A stretch of DNA of 64,000 bases from Chitinophaga dinghuensis (GTDB lineage Bacteria; Bacteroidota; Bacteroidia; Chitinophagales; Chitinophagaceae), in assembly GCF_003259435.1 (NCBI RefSeq), contig NZ_QLMA01000001.1, positions 682,001 through 746,000 on the forward strand. Direction: 5' to 3'. A program made the translations under genes and the position numbers. Under the pieces are notes generated by a model, which was given only the letters and a program-made list of their open reading frames with translations, searched no databases and was not told the origin of the DNA. How positions within the stretch are numbered: position 1 is the stretch's first letter; every line of letters begins with the position of its first letter. Below, piece after piece: positions 35,322 through 44,647 of the stretch.

Positions 35322-36323
35322 TTAGTACTGTGATGATGGTTGTTGTAGTGTTATTTCCTGACCTTTAATTGAATAGTTGATATTGACTGCTTTGTGCATC
35401 ATTTCCAGGATGGCTGGTAGGTGCATGCCTGAGAAATCTGCTTTTAGTGTGTAATGTGCGATGGTACTGTCTTTGATGATAATATTTACCTGGAATCGTT
35501 TGTTGAGTGCCTTACTGATTTCGTTTATGGTTGAATTATTGAAATTGAGTTCACATCTTTCCCATATATCGGGAGTGGCAGCATCTACATTTAACAGTTG
35601 AATTGGTTGACTGGCAGCTGTAATACTAGCTTTCTGGTGTGGCAATACGGTAGTTGCGGCTGTGTTCTGCTGGAGGCCGCGTACCGATACTTTTCCGGAG
35701 AACACGGTTACTTCCGCATGGGAAGCGGTTTCCCTCATACTGAAACTGGTGCCTAATACTTCTGTAGTCAGGAATCTGTTGCTGACGCGAAAGGGCAGTT
35801 TTGTATTTGTGGTCACATCGAAATATGCTTCCCCTGTGAGGCGCAGATGACGGTTACTCGTACCGAATCCTTCTGCTGCAATCAGTGTAGCGTTAGGTTT
35901 CAGCCATACGGTGCTGCCATCGTCCAGTTTGAAAGTGCGTATGGAACTGGAATTGTTTTGCAGGATCTCATGTACCACCATGGCAGGCGCAGGGCTGTAG
36001 TGAGATCTGTATTTACTGATACCGATGATGAGCAACGCGACAGCGGCGGCACTGGCAGCCGTATATCGCAGCCATTTGAATACAGGTTTAGGTGCAACAG
36101 AGAGGGTAGCTGGTGTAGAGCGCTCCTGAATGCGTTGTTGGATACCGTGCAGCATTTTTTGCTGTAGCGCTTGTAAATTGGTGGCAGACAGCTGTTGCAG
36201 CGGATCTTCCTCCTGTTCCCAGGCTGCATACCATTGCAGTATTTCATTTTTTTCCTGATCCGTACAGCTATCGTTGAGGAAGCGCCGTATCAGATCCGGT
36301 GGTGGAATCTCATATTTTTTCAT
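35322..36323 (-). CDS. FecR-family anti-sigma / sigma regulator
   Basis: 333 residues from ATG 36323 (MKKYEIPPPDLIRRFLND). A cytoplasmic N-terminal part (about 1-85), one membrane helix (YTAASAAAVALLIIGIS), then a periplasmic FecR domain (FKLDDGSTVWLKPNATL, LTGEAYFDVTTNTKLPFRV, VEVTVFSGKVSV-like) and a C-terminal STN-like domain with INEISKALNKRFQVNIII. It relays the signal from the transporter's STN domain to the sigma factor encoded 67 bases upstream. Confidence 0.94.
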   Translation of the reverse strand: MKKYEIPPPDLIRRFLNDSCTDQEKNEILQWYAAWEQEEDPLQQLSATNLQALQQKMLHGIQQRIQERSTPATLSVAPKPVFKWLRYTAASAAAVALLIIGISKYRSHYSPAPAMVVHEILQNNSSSIRTFKLDDGSTVWLKPNATLIAAEGFGTSNRHLRLTGEAYFDVTTNTKLPFRVSNRFLTTEVLGTSFSMRETASHAEVTVFSGKVSVRGLQQNTAATTVLPHQKASITAASQPIQLLNVDAATPDIWERCELNFNNSTINEISKALNKRFQVNIIIKDSTIAHYTLKADFSGMHLPAILEMMHKAVNINYSIKGQEITLQQPSSQY

Positions 36324-36390
36324 AACGTAATTGTCCTTATGTATAAAGACAGGTAAGTAGAAGAGATCCCTGAGTCGGTAAGAAAAAAAA

Positions 36391-36960
36391 TTATACAAGT
36401 AGGGAGAGCAGGCTGTCTTTCAGTTGCAATTTCAATGTTTTCAATGCTTTGGTCAGATGGCTTTCTACGGTTTTTTCTGAAATCTGGAGTCGGGCTGCTA
36501 TTTCTTTATTGGGCAGATGTTCTTTTCTGCTGAGTTGATAGACTTCCCGGCATTTGAGGGGGAGCTTTTCCACTTCTCTTTCTACGAGCGCGGAGAGATC
36601 ATTGGAGGTAATGATTGCTTCGAGGGAGTCGTCGCTATCATTGGAGAGGGCTTTCAGGTAAGCTTTCCAACGTTCACGTACTTCTTCTTTTTCCAGATGG
36701 TTGAGTACTGCATTTCGGATGGCGGTATGCAGATAGGAATGGAGAGAATATCGTATATCGATGGTAAGGCGATTTATCCAAAGATTGGTAAAGATATCCT
36801 GGATAATTTCTTCTGCGAGTTCTCTGGATTTGATACGGCGATAGGCGGCGGTGTATAGTGAGGCCCAGTAACGGTTGTATATTTCCACAAACGCGGAATT
36901 GCTGTCACTTTTGAGTAGAGTCAGCAACTCATTATCTGTATAGTTGGTTACAGCTATCAT
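36391..36960 (-). CDS. ECF sigma factor (FecI-like)
   Basis: 189 residues from ATG 36960 (MIAVTNYTDNELLTLLKSD). Region 2 is FVEIYNRYWASLYTAAYRRI...AEEIIQDIFTNLW; region 4 is LPLKCREVYQLSRKEHLPNKEIAARL. It activates the downstream transporter operon when FecR signals. The frame could be extended to 37110, but the added residues resemble nothing in the family and overlap the terminator of the heme operon. An exact promoter for this gene was not identified. Confidence 0.93.
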   Translation of the reverse strand: MIAVTNYTDNELLTLLKSDSNSAFVEIYNRYWASLYTAAYRRIKSRELAEEIIQDIFTNLWINRLTIDIRYSLHSYLHTAIRNAVLNHLEKEEVRERWKAYLKALSNDSDDSLEAIITSNDLSALVEREVEKLPLKCREVYQLSRKEHLPNKEIAARLQISEKTVESHLTKALKTLKLQLKDSLLSLLV

Positions 36961-37070
36961 GCGGTGGAATACTGCAAACAAAATAAGGAAAATTACATTA
37001 GGAGGTAGGGTTGGTGAAGATAGTGTTAGTTTAGTAGAAGAAAGTATTGATTTAGGGAGATGAGGGCAAC

Positions 37071-37105
37071 AAAAAACCGCTTCATATGGGTATATGAAAC
37101 GGTTT
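37071..37105 (-). terminator. terminator of the heme operon
   Basis: Stem arms 37074-37087 and 37092-37105 (AAACCG-TTCATAT type, one internal mismatch), followed on the minus strand by six T. It lies 30 bases after the hemL stop. Confidence 0.78.
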
Positions 37106-37134
37106 ACCACTCAGCACAAGGATTGAATTGTTAA

Positions 37135-38421
37135 CTATTTGATCGCCTGCATGGCAGATTTCGCGGCCTGTATGGTAGCATCCAGGTCTTCGGTGGTCAG
37201 TGCGTTGCACATAAACCAGCTTTCGAAAGCAGAAGGAGGCAGATAAATGCCGCGTTCCAGCATGGCGTGGAAGAATTTTCTGAACAGCTCATTGTTTGCA
37301 GCAGAAGCAGATGCAAAATCAATAATTGGATATTCGGTGAAGTGAGCGCTGAGCATAGAACCGATCTGGTTGATTTGGTGTACTACGCCGGCGCCGCCAA
37401 ATGCTTCCCGGAGGCCATTTACAAGATAGGTCGCTTTTTCTGCCAGTTGCTGATAGATCACTGGATTTTCGTTCAGTGTATTCAGGAGGGTATAACCTGC
37501 TATCATGGCGATAGGGTTGCCGCTGAGGGTACCCGCTTGATATACTTTACCGGCAGGTGCGAGACATTCCATCAGTTCTTTAGGACCAGCAACAGCGCCT
37601 ACAGGCATACCGCCGCCGATGATTTTACCGAAAGTTACGAGGTCTGCACGGATACCGAGTAATTCCTGTGCGCCACCGCGAGCGAGGCGGAAGCCAGTCA
37701 TTACCTCATCAAAAATGAGCAGGATATTATTTTCATCGCAGAGCTGACGCAGTCCTTCGAGGAATCCTGGTTGAGGCAGGATACAGCCCATGTTACCAGC
37801 AATTGGTTCCACGATGATGGCTGCGATCTGGTCAGGGTTATCTGCGATCAGTTGTTGTACAGCAGGGAGATTGTTATACGGCGCAGTGAGGGTATCCTGA
37901 GATACGGAAGTAGTTACGCCAGGAACCGCCTGGATACCGAGTGTAGCTACGCCACTGCCGGCGCTAACGAGGAATGCATCTGCATGTCCGTGGTAGCAGC
38001 CTTCGAATTTGATAAATTTATTTTTGCCAGTATAACCGCGGGCAATGCGAATAGCTGTCATGCATGCTTCTGTACCGGAGTTCACCATACGAATCATATC
38101 AACGTTGGGAACCATGCTGGTGATCAGTTCAGCAATGCGTGTTTCCAGTTCGGTGGGAGCGCCGAAAGAGGTAGAGCGGGTGGCATAATCCTGGATGGCT
38201 TTCACCACTGGCTCATAGGCATGGCCGAGGATCATAGGGCCCCAGGAGTTGATATAATCGATGTATTTATTGCCGTCAACATCATACATGTAAGGACCTT
38301 GTGCACGTTCCATGAAAATAGGAGTGCCGCCTACACTTTTGAATGCCCTTACCGGAGAGTTTACTCCGCCTGGGATCACACGTTTCGCCTGCTCAAAAAG
38401 GTTTTCGCTTTTGCTGTACAT
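37135..38421 (-). CDS. hemL: glutamate-1-semialdehyde 2,1-aminomutase
   Basis: A PLP enzyme that converts glutamate-1-semialdehyde to 5-aminolevulinate, the second step of the C5 heme route. It has [29 protein letters not shown], the PLP-aspartate region [14 protein letters not shown], and the Schiff-base lysine in [16 protein letters not shown]. The 428-residue length is typical. It is last in the hemACDEFBL operon, 69 bases after hemB. Confidence 0.97.
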   Translation of the reverse strand: MYSKSENLFEQAKRVIPGGVNSPVRAFKSVGGTPIFMERAQGPYMYDVDGNKYIDYINSWGPMILGHAYEPVVKAIQDYATRSTSFGAPTELETRIAELITSMVPNVDMIRMVNSGTEACMTAIRIARGYTGKNKFIKFEGCYHGHADAFLVSAGSGVATLGIQAVPGVTTSVSQDTLTAPYNNLPAVQQLIADNPDQIAAIIVEPIAGNMGCILPQPGFLEGLRQLCDENNILLIFDEVMTGFRLARGGAQELLGIRADLVTFGKIIGGGMPVGAVAGPKELMECLAPAGKVYQAGTLSGNPIAMIAGYTLLNTLNENPVIYQQLAEKATYLVNGLREAFGGAGVVHQINQIGSMLSAHFTEYPIIDFASASAANNELFRKFFHAMLERGIYLPPSAFESWFMCNALTTEDLDATIQAAKSAMQAIK

Positions 38422-38490
38422 GCGGTGAATAGTTTAATCTTGAATATAAATTTAAAGGTGCAATTTACTTAAAAAATTGCACCTGCTTTT

Positions 38491-39462
38491 TTATTGCTGA
38501 AGCAGCTTCGCTGCATCTTTCGCAAAGTAGGTAGCGATCAGGTCTGCGCCTGCACGTTTCAAACTGGTGAGGGATTCAATGATAGCTTTTTCTTCATTGA
38601 GCCAGCCATTTTGAGCAGCAGCTTTAATCATAGCATATTCTCCACTCACATGGTATGCACTAACGGGAACGGTAGTACGATCTTTAATGATGCGGATGAT
38701 ATCCATGTAAGCCATTGCTGGTTTTACCATTACAATATCTGCGCCTTCCTCGATGTCCATCATTGTTTCACGGATAGCTTCACGGGAATTTGCATAATCC
38801 ATCTGGTAAGTTTTTTTATCACCGAAGCCTGGTGCGGAATCCAGTGCATCACGGAAAGGACCGTAGAAGCAGGATGCATATTTTGCGCTGTAGGCCATGA
38901 TACCCACTTTGTCAAAACCGTTTTCTTCCAGGATGTTTCTGATAGCGAGGATACGGCCATCCATCATATCGCTGGGGGCTACGAAGTCGGCCCCAGCTTG
39001 CGCATGGCTCAGACTCATACGTGCCAGTACTTCTACAGTTGCGTCGTTCAGAATTTCGGTTCCTTCTACAATGCCATCATGACCGTAGGAGGAATAAGGG
39101 TCCAGGGCAACATCTGTCATTACTACCATTTCAGGAATGGCGGCTTTGATAGCGCGGATACTGCGTTGCATTAATCCGTTTGGATTAACGGCTTCTGTTC
39201 CTTTATTATCTTTTACATTGTCAGGAGCCTTAACAAAAAGCAGTACGCTTTTAATGCCCAGCGCCCACAATTCTTTTGCTTCTTGTACGGTCAGATCGAG
39301 GGAGTAGCGGAAATATCCCGGCATAGAGCTGATCTCTTCCTTCACATTTTCTCCTTCGGTTACAAATAACGGAGCGATAAAATCGCTTGGTGTCAGGATT
39401 GTTTCCGCTACCATTGCGCGAATAGCAGGAGAAGTTCTCAAAATTCTGTTTCTACGGATCAT
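38491..39462 (-). CDS. hemB: delta-aminolevulinic acid dehydratase (porphobilinogen synthase)
   Basis: It condenses two 5-aminolevulinate molecules into porphobilinogen. Two active-site lysines are visible, in GIMAYSAKYASCFYGPFRDA and DIVMVKPAMAYMDII. The metal-binding loop reads TDVALDPYSSYGHDGIV, with alanine and aspartates where zinc-dependent enzymes have three cysteines. This points to the magnesium-dependent, zinc-independent class. Length 323. Confidence 0.97.
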   Translation of the reverse strand: MIRRNRILRTSPAIRAMVAETILTPSDFIAPLFVTEGENVKEEISSMPGYFRYSLDLTVQEAKELWALGIKSVLLFVKAPDNVKDNKGTEAVNPNGLMQRSIRAIKAAIPEMVVMTDVALDPYSSYGHDGIVEGTEILNDATVEVLARMSLSHAQAGADFVAPSDMMDGRILAIRNILEENGFDKVGIMAYSAKYASCFYGPFRDALDSAPGFGDKKTYQMDYANSREAIRETMMDIEEGADIVMVKPAMAYMDIIRIIKDRTTVPVSAYHVSGEYAMIKAAAQNGWLNEEKAIIESLTSLKRAGADLIATYFAKDAAKLLQQ

Positions 39463-39489
39463 CTTATAATATTTTAAAATTTTCCAAAG

Positions 39490-40404
39490 TTACTTAGCCC
39501 ATTCTCTTGGCTTCAGGTATTCTACCAGTTGAGCTTCCGGACTTCCAGGTTCAGGATGGAAATCATATTCCCATCTGGCTACTGGCGGAAGGCTCATCAG
39601 GATAGATTCCGTACGGCCGTTTGTTTTTAGTCCGAAGAGGGTTCCTCTGTCGTGTATAAGGTTAAACTCCACATAGCGTCCGCGTCTGTAAGCCTGCCAG
39701 TTACGGTGTTCATCCGTATATGGAAGGTTCATGGTGCGTTCAGCAATAGGCAGGTATGCTGGCAGGAAAGCTTTTCCGTTGGCTTGGGAGAAGGCAAAAA
39801 TTTCTTCTACTGTACCAGCGGTGCCTGGGCGGAGATAATCAAAGAAAATACCGCCAATACCGCGAGCTTCGTTGTTGCGATGTTTATTCACGAAATATTC
39901 ATCGCAGTGTTTTTTATATTTTGGATAGAGATCGGTTCCAAATGGATCACAGGCATTTTTGAATGTCTGGTGGAAGTGGATACCGTCTTTTTCATCCAGG
40001 TAGTACGGCGTGAGATCGGCGCCGCCACCGAACCAGCTGTCTTTCAATAATCCATCCTGATCATACAGTTCAAAGTAGCGGAAATTCGCGTGAACGGTAG
40101 GAACAAAAGGATTACGGGGATGCATCACGAGGGAGATACCGCAGGCCATAAACTGGCTGTTGGTAACGCCGAACTGTTGTGCCATTACTTCTGGTAGCTG
40201 GCCATGTACGATGGAGGTGCTTACGCCGCCTTTTTCAAATACATTACCATCGGCGATTACGCGGGATTTTCCGCCACCGCCGCCAGGGCGTTCCCAGAGA
40301 TCTTCCCGGAAGGTGGCCTTGCCATCGATTTTTTCGAAAGCCTGGCAGATATCATCCTGGAGCTGGTGTATAAAAGAGATAAATTCGTTTTTGACCGACT
40401 TCAT
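39490..40404 (-). CDS. hemF: coproporphyrinogen III oxidase, oxygen-dependent
   Basis: It decarboxylates two propionates of coproporphyrinogen III using O2. The signature YCLPHRxEARGIGG-like stretch is here as FVNKHRNNEARGIGGIFFDYL. Other conserved parts are VHANFRYFEL, WFGGGADLTPYY and the C-terminal PPVARWEYDFHPEPGSPEA. Because only the aerobic enzyme is present (no hemN here), this route needs oxygen. The start ATG overlaps the hemE stop by one base (TAATG). Confidence 0.97.
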   Translation of the reverse strand: MKSVKNEFISFIHQLQDDICQAFEKIDGKATFREDLWERPGGGGGKSRVIADGNVFEKGGVSTSIVHGQLPEVMAQQFGVTNSQFMACGISLVMHPRNPFVPTVHANFRYFELYDQDGLLKDSWFGGGADLTPYYLDEKDGIHFHQTFKNACDPFGTDLYPKYKKHCDEYFVNKHRNNEARGIGGIFFDYLRPGTAGTVEEIFAFSQANGKAFLPAYLPIAERTMNLPYTDEHRNWQAYRRGRYVEFNLIHDRGTLFGLKTNGRTESILMSLPPVARWEYDFHPEPGSPEAQLVEYLKPREWAK

Positions 40405-41432
40405 TATCCGTGTGCTTTTACGGTTTCAACAAATGCTTTAGCGTGAGCTACTGGCACGTTAGGTAAGATACCATGACCGAGGTTAGCGATGTAACGTTGT
40501 CTACCAAAGCCTTTCAGCATTTCTTTCACTGATTTCTCGATTTCCGGAATTGGCGCCAGCAGTTTAGCAGGATCGAAGTTACCTTGAAGGGTTACATTTT
40601 CACCGGCGAATTTGCGCGCCAGTTCTGGTTTAATGGCCCAGTCGATACCGAGGCCATGAGCGCCGGTAGCGGCCATATCTTCCAGTGCAAACCATGCTCC
40701 TTTTGCGAACACGATGGTAGGGCATACATCTTTCAATGCTGCAACGATCTGACGGATATATTGGAGAGAGAATACTTCAAAGTCGACAGGGCTGAGTAAT
40801 CCGCCCCATGAGTCGAACACCTGTACCAGATCGGCGCCGGCGGCCACTTGTGCTTTCAGATAAGCGATGGTGGTATCGGTGATCATTTGCAGGAGTTGGT
40901 GTGCTACTGCTGGTTGTTGGTAGCAGAATCCTTTAGCCTCATCAAATGTTTTAGAGCCTTTACCTTGCACCATGTAGCAGAGGAGTGTCCATGGGGCGCC
41001 TGCGAAACCGATTAATGGTACGCGGCCGGCGAGGGTTTGTTTGGTCAGTTTGAGTGCATCGAAAACGTAGTGGAGGCGCTCGTGTACATCTGGCACGCAG
41101 AGGCGGGACAGGTCTGCCGCACTTTTAACAGGTTGTGGCAGGAGCGGTCCTACTTTTTCCACCAGTTGTACTTCCATGCCCATGGCTTGTGGAACAACGA
41201 GGATATCGGAGAAGATGATTGCTGCATCCACACCTACCTGATCAACAGGCATAACGGTGATTTCTGTTGCCAGTTCTGGATTTTCGCAGCGTTCAAAAAA
41301 GGAATATTTATCACGCAGCTTGATATAGTCCGGCAGGTATCTTCCAGCCTGACGCATCATCCATACGGGTGTGCGGGAAACAGTTTCACCTTTGAGGGCT
41401 TTTAGCAGTAAGTCATTCTTCAATGCGCTCAT
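40404..41432 (-). CDS. hemE: uroporphyrinogen decarboxylase
   Basis: It converts uroporphyrinogen III to coproporphyrinogen III. The diagnostic N-terminal motif [12 protein letters not shown] is present, with [13 protein letters not shown] and QGNFDPAKL further on. ATG 41432 ([16 protein letters not shown]) is chosen; a TTG three codons earlier is unnecessary. It begins two bases after the hemD stop and overlaps hemF by one base. Confidence 0.97.
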   Translation of the reverse strand: MSALKNDLLLKALKGETVSRTPVWMMRQAGRYLPDYIKLRDKYSFFERCENPELATEITVMPVDQVGVDAAIIFSDILVVPQAMGMEVQLVEKVGPLLPQPVKSAADLSRLCVPDVHERLHYVFDALKLTKQTLAGRVPLIGFAGAPWTLLCYMVQGKGSKTFDEAKGFCYQQPAVAHQLLQMITDTTIAYLKAQVAAGADLVQVFDSWGGLLSPVDFEVFSLQYIRQIVAALKDVCPTIVFAKGAWFALEDMAATGAHGLGIDWAIKPELARKFAGENVTLQGNFDPAKLLAPIPEIEKSVKEMLKGFGRQRYIANLGHGILPNVPVAHAKAFVETVKAHG

Positions 41433-41434
41433 TC

Positions 41435-42151
41435 TTAGCAATTATTGTTGTTAAAGTATGATATAGTTGTTTGCACCATACTGTCGGCATCAACGTTGGT
41501 GCTGATAATAATTTTGTTATTGGTAACTTCCCGGAGAGCGTTGGCAGTGGTGGTTCCTATGGCGAAGCACACGGTATCCGCGGGGATGCTGTTGGCAGAG
41601 AAATAGCTGCTAACTGCGCTGGGGCTGAAGAAGAAGATCCCATTGTAATGGTCAGCCACTTTTTCCGGTTGCGGATTATTTTCGTAGATCACATATTTAT
41701 TCACCTGTATTCCGGCCTGGCTAAGGGTTTCGGGAAGTTCTTTGCGGTGGATATTACCACAGAAGAAATTGACAGTATGAATATTTTTCAGTTGGAGCAT
41801 GGCGTTGGCCAGCTCTATGCCATAAGGGGCCTGCGCAATGATGGCAGACGCCGGGAAGGCTTGTTCTGCTGCAATCCGGGTATTTCCGGAGATACAGCAA
41901 ATGTCGTTGGATATATGAATGTCTCCCAGTATTTCCCGGAGGATATTCACGGCATGAGCGCTGGTAAAGGCCATGGGAATATCTGCGAGTATGCTGCGGA
42001 TGTTATCTTCACCGGAGAGTTCGGGCAGACGGACAGGGGAGATTTGTATGAATTCTTTTACCGTAATGTCAATACCATGGTCGGCCGCCGTCTGGATCAG
42101 ACTTGCAGGGATTGGTCTTGTACATAATATGCGGTAATGATCATTTGACAT
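41435..42151 (-). CDS. hemD: uroporphyrinogen-III synthase
   Basis: It cyclises and inverts ring D of hydroxymethylbilane. HemD is poorly conserved. The two-lobed layout fits: [14 protein letters not shown] and [12 protein letters not shown] in lobe 1, [14 protein letters not shown] and [14 protein letters not shown] in lobe 2. The operon position between hemC and hemE, overlapping hemC by 11 bases, settles the assignment. It ends in an asparagine-rich tail (YFNNNNC). Confidence 0.9.
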   Translation of the reverse strand: MSNDHYRILCTRPIPASLIQTAADHGIDITVKEFIQISPVRLPELSGEDNIRSILADIPMAFTSAHAVNILREILGDIHISNDICCISGNTRIAAEQAFPASAIIAQAPYGIELANAMLQLKNIHTVNFFCGNIHRKELPETLSQAGIQVNKYVIYENNPQPEKVADHYNGIFFFSPSAVSSYFSANSIPADTVCFAIGTTTANALREVTNNKIIISTNVDADSMVQTTISYFNNNNC

Positions 42152-43061
42152 TTCTTATCTGTGCTACAATTTCAGCGGCGCCTTTAGCCAGTAATTCTTC
42201 CGCGGCATCTTTACCGATGTTGGTAGCGTTGCCAGTGGCGGATTGGCGGGAGGTGCTGAAAAATTTAGTTCCATCGAGGCTGCAAATTTCGCCTTCGAAG
42301 AAAACGGTATCGTCTTGAATATGGGCGTATGCGCTGATAGGGGTGGTGCAACCTCCCATGAGCGTACGCAGAAATTCTCTTTCAACTTTGGTGGTCAGGG
42401 CGGTAGGCGCGTGGTTGAAAGGAGCGCATGCATTCAGGCAGAAGGCGTCGTCTTCACGGCAAACCGCTACTACAGCGCCTTGTGCTGGAGCGGGCAGCAT
42501 CCAGTCCAGTTCTACGCTTGTTTCCGGACGCACATTGATTCTTTCCAGACCGGCGGCGGCAAAGATGGCGCCGTCCCAGTTTTCAGCTGCAAGTTTCTGC
42601 AGGCGGGTATTTACATTTCCGCGCAGGTTGTGCAGTTGATGTTGCGGATATTTACGCAGCCATTGCGCTTTACGGCGAACGCTGCTGGTAGCAATGTTCG
42701 CGATATAGTCTGGTTGCTCTAGGAAATCCGTATTGGTTTTATATACCAGCAGATCCTTTACAGGACCGCGTTCCAGTATTGCTGCGGTAACGATTTGTTG
42801 TGGCAGCTGGGTAGGTACATCTTTGTAAGAATGAACGGCAATGTCGATGCGGCCATTTAGCAGTGCGATGTCAAGACTTTTAGTAAAGATTCCTTGTACA
42901 CCGATTTCGTACAGGGGTGTAACCAGGTCAATATCTCCTTCACTTTTGATCGGTACCAGTTCTGTTCTGTATCCCTGTGCGGTCAACAGATTGTTTACCT
43001 GGTGTGCCTGCCATAGTGCCAGTTGGCTTTCTCTTGTGCCTATCCTGATAACTTTTTCCAT
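42141..43061 (-). CDS. hemC: porphobilinogen deaminase (hydroxymethylbilane synthase)
   Basis: It polymerises four porphobilinogen molecules on a covalently bound dipyrromethane cofactor. The cofactor cysteine sits in LMGGCTTPISAYA. Other motifs are IRIGTRESQLALWQAHQV, IDIAVHSYKDVPTQLP and LLPAPAQGAV. 306 residues, four bases after hemA. Confidence 0.97.
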   Translation of the reverse strand: MEKVIRIGTRESQLALWQAHQVNNLLTAQGYRTELVPIKSEGDIDLVTPLYEIGVQGIFTKSLDIALLNGRIDIAVHSYKDVPTQLPQQIVTAAILERGPVKDLLVYKTNTDFLEQPDYIANIATSSVRRKAQWLRKYPQHQLHNLRGNVNTRLQKLAAENWDGAIFAAAGLERINVRPETSVELDWMLPAPAQGAVVAVCREDDAFCLNACAPFNHAPTALTTKVEREFLRTLMGGCTTPISAYAHIQDDTVFFEGEICSLDGTKFFSTSRQSATGNATNIGKDAAEELLAKGAAEIVAQIRNVK

Positions 43062-43065
43062 TTTG

Positions 43066-44319
43066 TTATTCCTGGTTAACTCCTGTCTCGAAAATATCGT
43101 TAATCATGGAGATATAGAGATCACTTTTCTCTGTTTCCTTGCGGACTTTACCTGCCATGAGATTAATCATTTTTTGAATGATACGGCCAGAAACCTGTTC
43201 CATATCTTCTTGTTTGTAGGTAGCGCCATTTTTCTGCTGCTGAATTTCGCGCATGTGAATTTCATGCAGTTTATCCTTCACCGCTTTCAGTACTACTGCG
43301 TGTTTGCGCATTTTGTACCAGTAGAGGAATTCCTCCATATGTTCATCGATGATGGCAATGGCTTTTGGCACTTCGCCCATTCTGTTTTGCAAGGTTTCAT
43401 CCTGTACTTTGGAGAGTTCATCCACGTTGATGAGGGAAACATGCTCCAGATCGCCGACTGCTGCTTCTACGTTGAATGGAATAGAGAGATCTATTACCAC
43501 TTTTGGAGAAGTGTTGCGGAGATGATCCACGAGAACGGTGGGTTGTGGCGCGTTGGAAGCTACGAGAAGTACATCCGCTTGTTGGATTTCAGGCACCATA
43601 TTTTCGTAAGGCGCATATTTCAATCCGTGTTGAACCGCGAAGTCTTCTGCAACCTGAAGGGTGCGATTGATGAGGGTAACCTCTTTCACGCCCAGGTATT
43701 CGATCATATTTTTGGTGGTGTTGCGGCCTATTTTGCCTACGCCCAGCAATACGATCTTTTTATCTTTAATGTCAGGTACTTTGCGTTCCATCATACGTAC
43801 GGCGGCGAAGGCCACAGATACGGTTCCGGCGCTGAGTCCTGTTTCTGTTTTGATTAATTTTGAAACCTGCAGGACACTGTTTACCAGTCTTTCCAGGAAG
43901 CTGCCGAGTGAGCCTTCTGATTTGGCAAACTTGGCGGCATTGCGGATCTGACCAATGATTTCATAGTCGCCCAGGATCTGGGAGTCCAGACCGGTTCCTA
44001 CCTGGTATAAATGCCTGATAGCTTCTTCACCGGATTTGGTGTATGCAATTTCCAGTAATTGATCTCTATCGCCTTTTGTTTGTTCGCATAACAGGTCGAT
44101 GAATTGCCCTGGACTGGCGGCAAATCCATACACTTCTGTTCTGTTACAAGTGGAGAGTACAAAGAGATCATCTAATTGCACAGTCCTGGCATGCTCCAGG
44201 AGTTGTTGGTATTGGGCCGGGTTGATGGCGTATAATCCCCTGATAGCAGCGTCTGTTTTCTTATAGTTGATCCCAACGATATGAAAATTTGCTATTTCTT
44301 TTGAATGACTGACCTGCAT
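43066..44319 (-). CDS. hemA: glutamyl-tRNA reductase
   Basis: It reduces glutamyl-tRNA to glutamate-1-semialdehyde, the first committed step of C5 heme synthesis. The catalytic cysteine is in VLSTCNRTEVYG; the GSQILGDYEIIGQIR-type and NADPH-binding VLLGVGKIGRNTTKNM motifs and a C-terminal dimerisation helix are present. ATG 44319 (MQVSHSKEIANFHIVGINYKKTD) is chosen over a TTG at 44370. First gene of the leftward heme operon. Confidence 0.96.
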   Translation of the reverse strand: MQVSHSKEIANFHIVGINYKKTDAAIRGLYAINPAQYQQLLEHARTVQLDDLFVLSTCNRTEVYGFAASPGQFIDLLCEQTKGDRDQLLEIAYTKSGEEAIRHLYQVGTGLDSQILGDYEIIGQIRNAAKFAKSEGSLGSFLERLVNSVLQVSKLIKTETGLSAGTVSVAFAAVRMMERKVPDIKDKKIVLLGVGKIGRNTTKNMIEYLGVKEVTLINRTLQVAEDFAVQHGLKYAPYENMVPEIQQADVLLVASNAPQPTVLVDHLRNTSPKVVIDLSIPFNVEAAVGDLEHVSLINVDELSKVQDETLQNRMGEVPKAIAIIDEHMEEFLYWYKMRKHAVVLKAVKDKLHEIHMREIQQQKNGATYKQEDMEQVSGRIIQKMINLMAGKVRKETEKSDLYISMINDIFETGVNQE

Positions 44320-44342
44320 GTTTCTGTATAAGCTTCCGGGTG

Positions 44343-44370
44343 CAAAAATACTGGCATACGCTGCAAACAA
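44343..44370 (-). promoter_or_regulatory. putative hemA operon promoter
   Basis: On the minus strand TTG (44370-44368), a 17-base spacer and TATTTTTG (44350-44343). The spacing is slightly short for the family. Confidence 0.5.
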
Positions 44371-44620
44371 CTGGATTAGGCTGTCATTAGTGTGTCATAT
44401 CTTCCACTGGTAATCAATACGATGAAAAAATGATATTTATCAGTTTTCGTGCTTTTACGGATGAGGCTGGCCATAGAGGTGCATTTGTCTGCCAAAAATT
44501 AAGATCGCATGATTTAATCATTACAAACAGATGACATTCGCACGCTACCTATTACTTTTCTCTATGCACAAGTTAGGATATTCTATGTTCAGCCCTGAAT
44601 CAAATTACCTGAAACAAGCC
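44371..44620. other. divergent heme regulatory region
   Basis: No gene is seen in the gap between hemA and hemH. It holds an odd-centred palindrome ATGATTTAATCAT (44509-44521) that could bind a regulator, besides the promoters listed separately. No riboswitch-like structure was recognised. Confidence 0.4.
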
Positions 44621-44628
44621 TAAATTTG
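44621..44628 (+). promoter_or_regulatory. -7 box (TAAATTTG) of hemH-hemG
   Basis: A plus-strand TAnnTTTG match 20 bases before the hemH ATG; the -33 element is not evident. Confidence 0.5.
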
Positions 44629-44647
44629 CTTCAATTTTAAAGAAAGC

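Noticed and set aside
36961..37110. 50-residue extension of the sigma factor
   Set aside because: It overlaps the heme-operon terminator, and the residues do not fit an ECF sigma N-terminus.
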